This document shows, piece by piece, positions 39,293-47,844 of a DNA stretch of 64,000 bases. Both the position numbers and the translations under genes were made by a program. The DNA lies in NCBI RefSeq assembly GCF_012767755.2, contig NZ_AP023189.1, positions 6,078,001-6,142,000 of the forward strand, given 5' to 3'. The notes beneath the pieces were generated by a model, which was given only the letters and a program-made list of their open reading frames with translations, was not told the origin of the DNA and searched no databases. Each line of letters begins with the position of its first letter. Position 1 is the stretch's first letter. This DNA is from Pseudomonas tohonis. GTDB lineage: Bacteria; Pseudomonadota; Gammaproteobacteria; Pseudomonadales; Pseudomonadaceae.

Positions 39293-40950
39293 GCTGGATC
39301 GCCCTGCAAGACCTGCTGCTGCAGGCCGACCCGCGACGCCCGGTCACCCTGGCCCCGGCACTGGACCAGGCCGCCCTCGCCGAACAGGCCCTGCGCCTGG
39401 CCGGCGCCCTCCGGACCCGTGGCGCGCGGCGCGTCGCGCTCTACCTCGAAGACGGCGCCGAGCTGGCCGCCGCCCTGCTGGCCGCCTGGCGTGCCGGCAT
39501 CGACGTGCTGTTGCCGGCCGACGCCCAGGCGCAGACCCGCAAGCGCCTGGCCGAACGCTGCGACCTCTGGCTCGATAGCCTCGACGGCCTCGATGGCGAG
39601 CCGCTGGCCCCCGCCGCCCTTGACCTGGACGCCTGCCGCCTGGTGCTGTGCACCTCCGGCTCCAGCGGCGAGGCCAAGCTGATCGACAAGACCCTGCGCC
39701 AGCTGGCCAATGAAGTCCAAGCCCTGGAAACCCTCTGGGGCGCCGACCTCGCCGGTGCGACCCTGGTCGCCAGCGTCTCCGCCCAGCACATCTACGGCCT
39801 GCTGTTCCGCGTGCTCTGGCCGCTGTGCGCCGGCCGCCCCTTCGTGCGCCGGGCGCAGCCCTTCGCCGAGGACATCCAGCAGGCCAGCCTGGAAGCCGGC
39901 GACTTCGCCTGGATCGCCAGCCCCGCCCTGCTCAAGCGCATGGGCGACAACCTCGACTGGCCCGCCCTGCGCGGCGTGCGCCGGGTGTTCTCCTCCGGCG
40001 GCGCCCTGCCCGCCGAAGCCGCCGCCGAGTTGCAGCAACGCCTCGGCCAGTGGCCCACGGAAATCTACGGCAGCTCCGAAACCGGCGGCATCGCCTGGCG
40101 CCAGGGCGGCGCCCTGTGGCAGCCCTTCGCCGGCGTCGAGCTGGGCCGGGACGAGGAAGGCGCGCTGAACCTCGCCTCGCCCTACCTGCCCGCCGGCCAC
40201 CGCGAACAGACCGCCGATGCCGTGCGCATCGACGCCGACGGCCGCTTCGAACTGCTCGGCCGGCTCGACCGCATCGTCAAGCTGGAAGAAAAACGCATCT
40301 CCCTGCCCATGCTGGAACAGGCCCTGGGCGAACACCCCTGGGTGACCGAGGCCCGCCTGGGCGTGGTGCAGGAAGGCCGCGCCTTCCTCGGCGCGCTGGT
40401 GGCCCTGAGCACCGAGGGCATCCATGCCCTGCGCAACCAGGGTCGGCGCACCGTCACCGAGACCCTGCGCCGCCACCTGGCCGGCCACTGCGAAACCATC
40501 GCCCTGCCGCGCCGCTGGCGCCTGCTGCGCCAGTTGCCCTGGAGCAGCCAGGGCAAGCTGCCCCAGGCGCTGGTGGAGAACCTGGTCAAGGCCCCCCGTC
40601 CGAAGACGGTGGAGCCACTGGCCAGCCGCGAAATCGACGGTGAATGGCAGCTGGAGCTGGAAGTGCCGCTGGACCTGGCGCACTTCTCCGGCCACTTCCC
40701 ACGCACACCGGTCCTGCCCGGCGTGGTGCAGATCGACTGGGCCCAGCACCTCGCCCGCCAGGTCATGACCCTGCCCCCGCGCTTCGCCGGCATGGAGGTC
40801 CTCAAGTTCCAGCAACTGGTCCGCCCCGGCGACCGCCTGCAACTGTCCCTGCGCTTCGACACCGACAAGGGCAAGCTCTACTTCGCCTACCGCAACGGCG
40901 AAGCCGCCTGCTCCTCCGGGCGCATCCTGCTGGTGGCCGACCATGCGTAA
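39289..40950 (+). CDS. AMP-dependent aryl acid ligase fused to a hotdog dehydratase (ApeH-ApeI type)
   Basis: A 553-residue two-domain protein. Residues 1-440 are an ANL-family adenylating domain with the P-loop LVLCTSGSSGEAKLIDK, the substrate/ATP loop EIYGSSETGGIAWR and GRLDRIVKLEEKRIS. It should activate an aryl acid and load it on an ACP. Residues from about 446 form a FabZ/ApeI-like dehydratase with HFSGHFPRTPVLPGVVQIDWAQ, in which Asp stands where FabZ has its catalytic Glu. In the E. coli system these are two genes (from memory). The GTG start at 39289 overlaps the previous stop (GTGA) and has GGAGG upstream. The stop is within ATGCGTAA, see the repeat element next door. Confidence 0.9.
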   Translation: MSWIALQDLLLQADPRRPVTLAPALDQAALAEQALRLAGALRTRGARRVALYLEDGAELAAALLAAWRAGIDVLLPADAQAQTRKRLAERCDLWLDSLDGLDGEPLAPAALDLDACRLVLCTSGSSGEAKLIDKTLRQLANEVQALETLWGADLAGATLVASVSAQHIYGLLFRVLWPLCAGRPFVRRAQPFAEDIQQASLEAGDFAWIASPALLKRMGDNLDWPALRGVRRVFSSGGALPAEAAAELQQRLGQWPTEIYGSSETGGIAWRQGGALWQPFAGVELGRDEEGALNLASPYLPAGHREQTADAVRIDADGRFELLGRLDRIVKLEEKRISLPMLEQALGEHPWVTEARLGVVQEGRAFLGALVALSTEGIHALRNQGRRTVTETLRRHLAGHCETIALPRRWRLLRQLPWSSQGKLPQALVENLVKAPRPKTVEPLASREIDGEWQLELEVPLDLAHFSGHFPRTPVLPGVVQIDWAQHLARQVMTLPPRFAGMEVLKFQQLVRPGDRLQLSLRFDTDKGKLYFAYRNGEAACSSGRILLVADHA

Positions 40951-41324
40951 GGCCAGCGCTGCCCTCTCAACCGTGGATATGAACCTGCCGCTCTGGATCG
41001 ACGAACACCTGCTCGTGCCCCGCTCAGAAGGTGGGCGGGGCAAACGCCCCTTCAGCAGGCCGAATGCAGGCGTTACGCAGGAGGACGTGCGGCATGGATG
41101 CCGCGAGAGGCGTGTCAGGCCATGGATGGCCTGTCGCGCCGACCTCCGGAGCGACGCCGGAGTGAGGGCACCCCGGCAACGCCGGGGCCGGATGCAGGGG
41201 CAAGCCTTTTTGGTTCCTTTTGGGGCGACTGCCAAAAGGAACTCGCCCGGCAAGGCGAAACAGGCGCTTTCCGCCAGGCACGGCAATCAGCCAGACGCCC
41301 ACGTACTTCAAGGGGAAGCGCGCA
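40951..41324. repeat. Hairpin-rich noncoding element interrupting the aryl-polyene operon
   Basis: These 374 bases carry no supportable gene. Between 41017 and 41242 there are six successive hairpins: GCCCCGC/GCGGGGC (41017-41041), GCGGCAT/ATGCCGC (41089-41104), CAGGCCAT/ATGGCCTG (41116-41133), CTCCGG/CCGGAG (41144-41162), CCCCGGC/GCCGGGG (41171-41187) and GTTCCTTTTGG/CCAAAAGGAAC (41213-41242). The last hairpin with its AGCCTTTTTGG context resembles, in my memory, a dispersed intergenic repeat common in Pseudomonas. All other gaps in this operon are under 15 bases, so this is an insertion. Confidence 0.78.
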
Positions 41325-42059
41325 ATGTTTAAGCCCTGCGCCGTCATCCCCGTCTACAACCACGAGCACGCCCTGCCCCTGGTGGTCGACGCCCTGCGCC
41401 AGCACGGCCTGCCCTGCGTGCTGGTGGACGACGCCTCCAGCCCCGCCTGCGCCCAGGTGATGGACCAGCTGGCCACCCAGCCCGACGTCCACCTGGTGCG
41501 CCTGGCGGTGAACCAGGGCAAGGGCGGCGCCGTCATGGCCGGCCTGCGCGAAGCCGGCCGGCTGGGCTTCTCCCACGCCCTGCAGGTGGACGCCGACGGC
41601 CAGCACGACCTCGAAGACGTACAGCGCTTCCTCGCCGCCGCCGAAAACCGCCCGGGCGAGCTGATCTGCGGCTACCCGCAGTACGACGAGAGCGTGCCGA
41701 AAAGCCGCCTCTACGCCCGCTACCTGACCCACGTGTGGGTGTGGATCAACAGCCTGTCGCTGTCGATCCGCGACGGCATGTGCGGCTTCCGCGTCTACCC
41801 CCTGGCGCCAACCATCGCCCTGATCGATTCCACCCGCCTCGGCAAGCGCATGGATTTCGACCCGGAAGTCCTCGTGCGCCTGGCCTGGCGCAACCAGCCC
41901 ATGCACTGGCTGCCGACCAAGGTGCACTACCCGCTGGACGGGCTCTCGCACTTCCGCCTGTTCCACGACAACGCGCTGATCTCCAAGATGCACGCCAAGC
42001 TGTTCTTCGGCATGCTCCTGCGCGCCCCACTGATCCTCTGGCGCAGGTGCCGGCCATGA
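41325..42059 (+). CDS. GT2-family glycosyltransferase (ApeJ-like)
   Basis: A 244-residue GT-A glycosyltransferase, related to dolichol-phosphate mannosyltransferase. PCAVIPVYNHEHALPLVVDAL is the N-terminal strand, LVDDASSP binds the nucleotide and LQVDADGQHD carries the metal-binding DxD. It probably transfers a sugar onto the lipid or polyene carrier at the inner membrane. The ATG at 41325 has AGGGGAAG upstream, but that site lies at the edge of the inserted element, so expression here may depend on it. An upstream ATGCGTAAG at 40943 may be the remnant of the ancestral coupled start. Confidence 0.87.
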   Translation: MFKPCAVIPVYNHEHALPLVVDALRQHGLPCVLVDDASSPACAQVMDQLATQPDVHLVRLAVNQGKGGAVMAGLREAGRLGFSHALQVDADGQHDLEDVQRFLAAAENRPGELICGYPQYDESVPKSRLYARYLTHVWVWINSLSLSIRDGMCGFRVYPLAPTIALIDSTRLGKRMDFDPEVLVRLAWRNQPMHWLPTKVHYPLDGLSHFRLFHDNALISKMHAKLFFGMLLRAPLILWRRCRP

Positions 42060-42988
42060 GCGAAGGACACTGGGCACGCCAGGACGAGCGCGGCAGCTTC
42101 CTGCTGATGAAGTTCACCGCCCTGGCGGTGCGCCACCTGGGCCGGCGCGTGCTCAGCCCGCTGCTCTACGTCATCGTCTTCTACTTCTTCCTCTTCGGCA
42201 CCAAGGCCCGGCGCAGTGCCCGGCGCTACCAGGCCAACCTCGCCGCCTGGAGCGGCCGCCCGGAGCTGGCGCCCACCCTCGGCTCGGTGTTCGCCCAGTT
42301 CATGGCTTTCGCCGACGCCCTGCTGGACAAGCTCGACATCTGGCGCGGCAAGCTGCCCCTGGAGCGCATCGAACTGGTGGACCCGACCGGCCTGCGCCAG
42401 CAGTTGCGCGGCGGGCGCGGCCAACTGCTGGTCGGCGCGCACCTGGGCAACCTGGAGGTGTGCCGCGCCCTGGCCGAGCTGGGCGAGAAGGTGCAGATGA
42501 ACGTGCTGGTGCACACCCGCCACGCCGAACGCTTCAATCGCCTGCTGGGCGAGGCCGGCGCGAGCCACCTGCGGCTGATCCAGGTCAGCGAGCTGGACCC
42601 GGCGATCATGCTGCAATTGAGCGAACGCCTGGAGCGCGGCGAGTGGCTGGCTATCGCCGGCGACCGCGTGCCGCTGCACGGCGGGCGCACCACCCAGGTC
42701 GATTTCCTCGGCCACCCCGCCGCCTTTCCCCAGGGCCCCTGGCTGCTGGCCGGGCTGCTCAAGTGCCCGCTCAACCTGATGACCTGCCTGAAGATCGACG
42801 GCCGCTACAAGGTCTTCCTCGAACCCTTCGCCGAGCGCGTGCAATGGCGCCGCAGCGAGCGTGACGCGGTGATCGAAGGCTGGGTCCAACGCTATGCCCA
42901 GCGCCTCGGCGAGCTGTGCCTGAAGGCCCCCGAGCAATGGTTCAACTTCTACCCGTTCTGGAACGAACATGACGACACATCAGCCTGA
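42056..42988 (+). CDS. LpxL/HtrB-like lysophospholipid acyltransferase
   Basis: A 310-residue membrane-bound acyltransferase of the lipid A biosynthesis (LpxL/WaaM) superfamily. A membrane helix (VLSPLLYVIVFYFFLFGTKARRS) precedes the catalytic GAHLGNLEVCRAL (HxxxxE variant) and AIAGDRVPLHGGR. It would acylate the polyene headgroup or its lipid anchor. Its ATG overlaps the glycosyltransferase stop (ATGA) and its 3' end overlaps the ammonia-lyase gene by 20 bases. In some aryl-polyene clusters this and the GT are fused. Confidence 0.88.
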   Translation: MSEGHWARQDERGSFLLMKFTALAVRHLGRRVLSPLLYVIVFYFFLFGTKARRSARRYQANLAAWSGRPELAPTLGSVFAQFMAFADALLDKLDIWRGKLPLERIELVDPTGLRQQLRGGRGQLLVGAHLGNLEVCRALAELGEKVQMNVLVHTRHAERFNRLLGEAGASHLRLIQVSELDPAIMLQLSERLERGEWLAIAGDRVPLHGGRTTQVDFLGHPAAFPQGPWLLAGLLKCPLNLMTCLKIDGRYKVFLEPFAERVQWRRSERDAVIEGWVQRYAQRLGELCLKAPEQWFNFYPFWNEHDDTSA

Positions 42989-44510
42989 ACCCGTGGTCTT
43001 CGGCGAGCTGCCGCTGTCCATCGAGCAGGTCGTGGCCCTCTCCCAGCGCCGCGCCTCCGCCCTGCTGCAGGGCGACGCCGCCTGGCGCGAGCGCATCGCC
43101 AAGGGCGCGCGCTTCCTCGACACCCTGCTGGACAAGGAAGGCGTGATCTACGGCGTCACCACCGGCTACGGCGACTCCTGCGTGGTGGCCGTGCCGCTGG
43201 AGCAGGTCGAGGCCCTGCCGCGCCACCTGTTCACCTTCCACGGCTGCGGCCTGGGCAAGGTGCTGGACGAGGCCGCCACCCGCGCGGTGCTGGCGGCGCG
43301 CCTGCAGTCGCTGTGCCACGGCGTTTCCGGCGTACGCGTGGAGCTGCTGGAGCGCCTGCGGGCGTTCCTCGAGCACGACGTGCTGCCGGTGATCCCGGAG
43401 GAAGGCTCGGTGGGCGCCAGCGGCGACCTCACCCCGCTGTCCTACGTGGCCGCCACCCTCTCCGGCCAGCGCGAGGTGCTCTACCAGGGCCAGCGCCGCA
43501 GCGCCGCCGAGGTGCACGCCGAGCTGGGCTGGCAGCCCCTGGTGCTGCGCCCCAAGGAAGCCCTGGCGCTGATGAACGGCACCGCCGTGATGACCGCCCT
43601 GGCCTGCCTGGCCTACGCCCGCGCCGACTACCTGCTGCAACTGGCCACCCGCATCACCGCGCTCAACGTGGTGGCGCTGGAGGGCAACCCCGAGCATTTC
43701 GACGAGCGCCTGTTCGCCGCCAAGCCGCACCCGGGGCAGATGCAGGTGGCCGCCTGGCTGCGCCAGGACCTGGCCATCGACGCGCCGACCGCGCCGCTGC
43801 ACCGCCTGCAGGACCGCTACTCGCTGCGCTGCGCGCCCCATGTGCTGGGCGTGCTGGCCGACAGCCTGGGCCTGTTGAGGCAGTTCATCGAAACCGAGCT
43901 GAACAGTGCCAACGACAACCCGCTGATCGACGCCGAGGCCGAGCGCGTCCTGCACGGCGGGCACTTCTACGGCGGCCACATCGCCTTCGCCATGGACAGC
44001 CTGAAGAACCTGGTGGGCAACGTCGCCGACCTGCTCGACCGCCAGCTCGCCCTGCTGGTGGACGTGCGCTACAACCACGGCCTGCCGAGCAACCTCTCCG
44101 GCGCGCCCCAGGCCACGGCGATGATCAACCACGGCTTCAAGGCCGTGCAGATCGGCGCCAGCGCCTGGACCGCCGAGGCACTGAAGAACACGATGCCGGC
44201 CAGCGTCTTCTCACGCTCCACCGAGTGCCACAACCAGGACAAGGTGAGCATGGGCACCATCGCCGCCCGCGACGCCCTGCGCAGCCTGGAGCTGACCGAG
44301 CAGGTGGCCGCCGCCACCCTGCTGGCCGCCAACCAGGGCGTCTGGCTGCGCCAGCGCGAGAACCCGCGCGCACTGCCCGAGCCGCTCACCGCCATGCACC
44401 GGCAACTGGCCGGGGACTTCCCGCCGGTGATCGAGGACCGCGCCCTGGAAGGCGAGCTGCGCCTGTGCCTGGAACGCATCCGCGCCCGCCACTGGAGGCT
44501 CTATGCGTAG
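42969..44510 (+). CDS. Aromatic amino acid ammonia-lyase (HAL/PAL/TAL family)
   Basis: A 513-residue enzyme that deaminates an aromatic amino acid to an aryl acrylate. The self-forming MIO prosthetic group comes from Ala150-Ser151-Gly152 in VGASGDLTPLSYVA. The catalytic Tyr61 is in YGVTTGYGDS. The selectivity loop reads LFTFHGCGLG (residues 87-96), unlike the SH pair of histidine lyases. With an AMP-ligase and ACPs next to it, tyrosine or phenylalanine giving coumarate or cinnamate as polyene starter is the best hypothesis. hut genes are absent, so histidine catabolism is unlikely. Full family length. Confidence 0.9.
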   Translation: MTTHQPEPVVFGELPLSIEQVVALSQRRASALLQGDAAWRERIAKGARFLDTLLDKEGVIYGVTTGYGDSCVVAVPLEQVEALPRHLFTFHGCGLGKVLDEAATRAVLAARLQSLCHGVSGVRVELLERLRAFLEHDVLPVIPEEGSVGASGDLTPLSYVAATLSGQREVLYQGQRRSAAEVHAELGWQPLVLRPKEALALMNGTAVMTALACLAYARADYLLQLATRITALNVVALEGNPEHFDERLFAAKPHPGQMQVAAWLRQDLAIDAPTAPLHRLQDRYSLRCAPHVLGVLADSLGLLRQFIETELNSANDNPLIDAEAERVLHGGHFYGGHIAFAMDSLKNLVGNVADLLDRQLALLVDVRYNHGLPSNLSGAPQATAMINHGFKAVQIGASAWTAEALKNTMPASVFSRSTECHNQDKVSMGTIAARDALRSLELTEQVAAATLLAANQGVWLRQRENPRALPEPLTAMHRQLAGDFPPVIEDRALEGELRLCLERIRARHWRLYA

Positions 44511-44928
44511 CGCCGGGGTGATCCAGGCCGAGGTCGAGATCCTCGTGCCCTTCTTCGACGTCGACATGATGGAAGTGGTCTGGCACGGCCACTACGTCAA
44601 GTACCTGGAAGTGGCCCGTTGCGCCCTGCTCGACAAGCTCGACCACAACTACTCGCAGATGCGTGACGCCGGCTACGCCTGGCCCATCATCGACCTGCAG
44701 CTGCGCTACATCCGTGGCGCCCGCTTCGGCCAGAAGATCGTCGTGCGCGCCGACCTGGTGGAGTGGGAGAACCGCCTGAAGATCAACTACCTGATCACCG
44801 ACGCCGCCACCGGCGAACGCCTGACCCGGGGCAGCAGCGTGCAGGTGGCGGTGGAGATCGCCACCCGCGAGATGCTGCTGGCCTCGCCGAAAGTGTTCGT
44901 CGAAGCCGTGGAGCGGGCGCTGCCATGA
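44503..44928 (+). CDS. 4HBT-family acyl thioesterase (ApeK-like)
   Basis: A 141-residue hotdog thioesterase. PFFDVDMMEVVWHGHYVKYLEVAR contains the family Asp (DVDMM) and the HGHY segment. It may release the finished polyene from its ACP or edit stalled intermediates. It overlaps the ammonia-lyase gene by eight bases and the LolA-like gene by four. Confidence 0.9.
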   Translation: MRSAGVIQAEVEILVPFFDVDMMEVVWHGHYVKYLEVARCALLDKLDHNYSQMRDAGYAWPIIDLQLRYIRGARFGQKIVVRADLVEWENRLKINYLITDAATGERLTRGSSVQVAVEIATREMLLASPKVFVEAVERALP

Positions 44929-45524
44929 TCCGCCTGCGCGCCCTGCTGCTGGTGCCGGCCCTGCTGGCGAGTTCGCTCGCCCAGGCCTTCGACCTCGACC
45001 AGCTCGCCGCGCAACTGGGCAAGCCCGCCGTGGTGCGCGGCCCCTTCGTGCAGGAGAAACACCTGCGCGCCCTGCCCAGGCCGCTGACCAGCGAGGGGCG
45101 CTTCGTGCTCTCCCGCGAGCAGGGGCTGCTCTGGCTGCTGGAAAGGCCGCTGAAGCAGGACTACCGCATCGGCGCCGCCGGCATCGCCCGTCGCGTCGAC
45201 GGCCAGTGGCAGGCCCAGCCCGGCCAGGACGTCGCCGCCCAGCAGAGCCGCCTGTTCCTCGCCGTGCTCAAGGGCGATCACCAGGGCCTGGCCCGCGACT
45301 TCCAGCTGCAGCTCAGCGGCGATGCCGCGCACTGGCAGCTGCAGCTGACGCCGAACTCCCTGCTGCTCAAGCAGATCTTCAGTGCCATCCGGATCGAGGG
45401 CGGCGCCCTGGTGGAGCGCATCGAGCTGCTCGAGACCCAGGGCGACAGCACCCTGCTGCGCCTGCCGGCGAGCGAAGCCGGCGATGCCCTCGCGGCCACG
45501 GAGGCGCGCGACCTTGCGCCCTGA
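44925..45524 (+). CDS. LolA-like outer-membrane lipoprotein carrier (ApeL-like)
   Basis: A 199-residue periplasmic protein with signal peptide MIRLRALLLVPALLASSLAQA and a LolA-type half-barrel sequence (VVRGPFVQEKHLRALPRPLTSEGRFVLSREQGLLWLLERP). It presumably ferries the lipid-linked polyene across the periplasm. The ATG at 44925 overlaps the thioesterase stop. It overlaps the exporter start by 11 bases. Confidence 0.9.
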   Translation: MIRLRALLLVPALLASSLAQAFDLDQLAAQLGKPAVVRGPFVQEKHLRALPRPLTSEGRFVLSREQGLLWLLERPLKQDYRIGAAGIARRVDGQWQAQPGQDVAAQQSRLFLAVLKGDHQGLARDFQLQLSGDAAHWQLQLTPNSLLLKQIFSAIRIEGGALVERIELLETQGDSTLLRLPASEAGDALAATEARDLAP

Positions 45525-47844
45525 ACGCCTGCTGCCGCGCCTGTTCCTGCTGGGCCTCGTCGCCCTGCTGGCGCTGGCCGCCTGGCAATGGCGCAACGGC
45601 CCGCCGGTGGCCGCCGACATGCTCGCCCTGCTGCCCCAGGGCGCCGGTGATGCCTGGGTGCGACGTGCCGAGCAACGCATGCAGGAGCCGCTGAACCGCG
45701 AGGTCCTGCTGCTGGTAGGGCACACCGACGCCGCACGCGCCCGGACTCTGGCCCAGCGTATCGCCGAACGCTGGCAGCAGGAGCCGCGCTTCGAGCGCGT
45801 GCAGTGGAGCCTGCAGGCCGACCTGCCGGCCCTGCGCCAGCAACTGCTGGACAACCGCCTGGCGCTGCTGCCCCGGGCCGATCGGGCGCTGCTGGAGCAG
45901 GAACCCGGGCGCTTCATCGCCCAACGCGCGGAACGCCTGTTCGACCCCTTCTCCGCCGTCGCCCTGGTGCCGACCGAAAACGACTGGCTGGGCCTCGCCG
46001 GCCTCGCGCAGAAGGCACTGGTGCCCGCCAGCCGGGTGCAGGCCGACCTGGCCAGCGGCGCCCTGCAGGTGCAGGACGGCGATACCACCTGGGTGCTGCT
46101 GCGTGCCCGCACCCGGGAAGGCGCCTTCGACATGCAGGCACCGCCCTGGCTCGCAGGCGAAGTCGCCCGCGCCCGCCAGCACATCGAAGTCGATGGCGGT
46201 CGCCTGCTCGCCGCCAGCGGCCTGCTCCACGCCGCCGCCGGGCAGGCCAAGGCCGCCCGCGAGATCAGCCTGATCGGCGGTGGCGCCAGCCTCGGCACCC
46301 TGCTGCTGATGCTGCTGGTGTTCCGCCGCCCGCGCACCCTGCTCAGCCTGTTGCCGGTGGGCCTGGCCCTGGGCGCGGGCTGCACCGCCTGCGTGCTCGT
46401 GTTCGGCGAGATCAATGCACTGACCCTGGTGCTCGGCGCCAGCCTCACCGGTGTCGCCGCCGACTACCCGCTGCACTACCTGAGCAAGAGCTGGACCGGC
46501 CAGCCCTGGCGCGCCTGGCAGGCGGTGCGCGAGACCCTGCCGGGCCTCAGCCTGAGCCTGGGCACCAACCTGATCGGCTACCTGGCCCTGGCCTTCACCC
46601 CCTTCCCGGCACTGACCCAGATCGCGGTGTTCTCCGCCGCCGGCCTGGTCACCGCCTACCTCTGCTCGGTGTGCCTGCTGCCGGCGCTGCTGGGCAGCCT
46701 GCGCCTGGCACCGCCTCGCGCACCGCTGCGCCTGGCCGAGCGCCTGCTGGAGCGCCGCGAGCGCCTGCTGGCACGCACCGGCAGCCTGCCCTGGCTGCTC
46801 GCCCTGCTGGCCTTCAGCGCCGCCGGCCTGTGGCAGGTGCAGCCGCAGAACGACCTGCGCCAGTGGCTCGGTGCCGAGCCGCGCCTGCTCGACGAGGCCC
46901 GCGAGATCGCCCGCCTCACCGGCCTGCAGCCCACCAGCCAGTTCTTCCTGGTGCGCGGCGACAGCCAGGACCAGATGCTCCAGCGCCAGGCCGAGCTGGC
47001 CGAGCGCCTCGACCGCGCCGTGGCCGACGGCAACCTGCAGGGCTACCGCGCCCTCAGCCAGCTGGTGCCGCCCGGCACCGAGCGCCAGGCCCTGCGTGAA
47101 GCCCTGGCGCGCCTGCCGCAACACTGGCAGCCATTGCTGGCGCTCGGCATCCCCGCCCAAGCGCTGGAGAACGAGATCGCCCAGCTGCGCGCGCAGCCCG
47201 AGCAGGACCTCGACACGGCCCTGGCCGGCACCCTGGGCGAGGCCTGGCGCCCGCTCTGGCTGGGCGTCGACACCCAGGGCCGCGCGGCAGGCATCGTCAG
47301 CCTGCAGGGCCTGGCCTCGCCCATGCTGATGGCCGACGCCGCCGAGGACCTGGAAGGCGTGCAGCTGGTCGACCGCATCGGCGAGCTGAACCGCCTGTTC
47401 GCCGCCACCCAGCTCAGCGCTGCAGAACTCAAGCTGGCGTCCTGCCTGGCCATCCTCCTCCTGCTGTGCATCCCCTTCGGCTTCGGCGGTTCGCTGCGCA
47501 TCGTGGCGCTGCCGCTGCTGGCGGCGCTGGCCGCCCTGGCGAGCCTCGGCTGGCTGGGCCAGCCGCTGACCCTGTTCAGCCTGTTCGGCCTGCTGCTGGT
47601 CACCGCCATAGGCGTGGACTACGCGATCCTCATGCGCGAGGCGATCGGCGGCGCGGCGGTGAGCCTGCTGGGCACGCTGCTGTCGGGCCTGACCAGCTGG
47701 CTGTCCTTCGGCCTGCTGCTGCTGAGCCAGACCCCGGCCATCGCCAACTTCGGCCTGACCATCAGCCTCGGGCTGTTCTTCTGCTTCCTGCTCGCCCCCT
47801 GGGCGCAGGCCGCGCCACAGCAGGGCAAGGAAGTGCCGGCATGA
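45514..47844 (+). CDS. MMPL/RND-superfamily exporter (ApeM-like)
   Basis: A 776-residue inner-membrane transporter with two repeats, each a large periplasmic loop followed by five to six helices. The motif LVLGASLTGVAADYPLHYLS in the first half and LLLVTAIGVDYAILMREA in the second carry the acidic proton-relay residues of MMPL proteins. It likely extracts the aryl-polyene lipid from the inner membrane. The start is TTG 45514, with GGAGG nine bases upstream and MRPERLLPRLFLLGLVALLAL as the first helix; upstream in-frame ATGs lie deep in the LolA gene. Confidence 0.9.
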   Translation: MRPERLLPRLFLLGLVALLALAAWQWRNGPPVAADMLALLPQGAGDAWVRRAEQRMQEPLNREVLLLVGHTDAARARTLAQRIAERWQQEPRFERVQWSLQADLPALRQQLLDNRLALLPRADRALLEQEPGRFIAQRAERLFDPFSAVALVPTENDWLGLAGLAQKALVPASRVQADLASGALQVQDGDTTWVLLRARTREGAFDMQAPPWLAGEVARARQHIEVDGGRLLAASGLLHAAAGQAKAAREISLIGGGASLGTLLLMLLVFRRPRTLLSLLPVGLALGAGCTACVLVFGEINALTLVLGASLTGVAADYPLHYLSKSWTGQPWRAWQAVRETLPGLSLSLGTNLIGYLALAFTPFPALTQIAVFSAAGLVTAYLCSVCLLPALLGSLRLAPPRAPLRLAERLLERRERLLARTGSLPWLLALLAFSAAGLWQVQPQNDLRQWLGAEPRLLDEAREIARLTGLQPTSQFFLVRGDSQDQMLQRQAELAERLDRAVADGNLQGYRALSQLVPPGTERQALREALARLPQHWQPLLALGIPAQALENEIAQLRAQPEQDLDTALAGTLGEAWRPLWLGVDTQGRAAGIVSLQGLASPMLMADAAEDLEGVQLVDRIGELNRLFAATQLSAAELKLASCLAILLLLCIPFGFGGSLRIVALPLLAALAALASLGWLGQPLTLFSLFGLLLVTAIGVDYAILMREAIGGAAVSLLGTLLSGLTSWLSFGLLLLSQTPAIANFGLTISLGLFFCFLLAPWAQAAPQQGKEVPA

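Noticed and set aside
40943..41347. Open frames of 129 codons (plus) and 107 codons (minus) across the hairpin-rich element
   Set aside because: The frames follow the palindromic repeats, have no ribosome binding site or family motif, and look like the spurious proteins often called on such elements.
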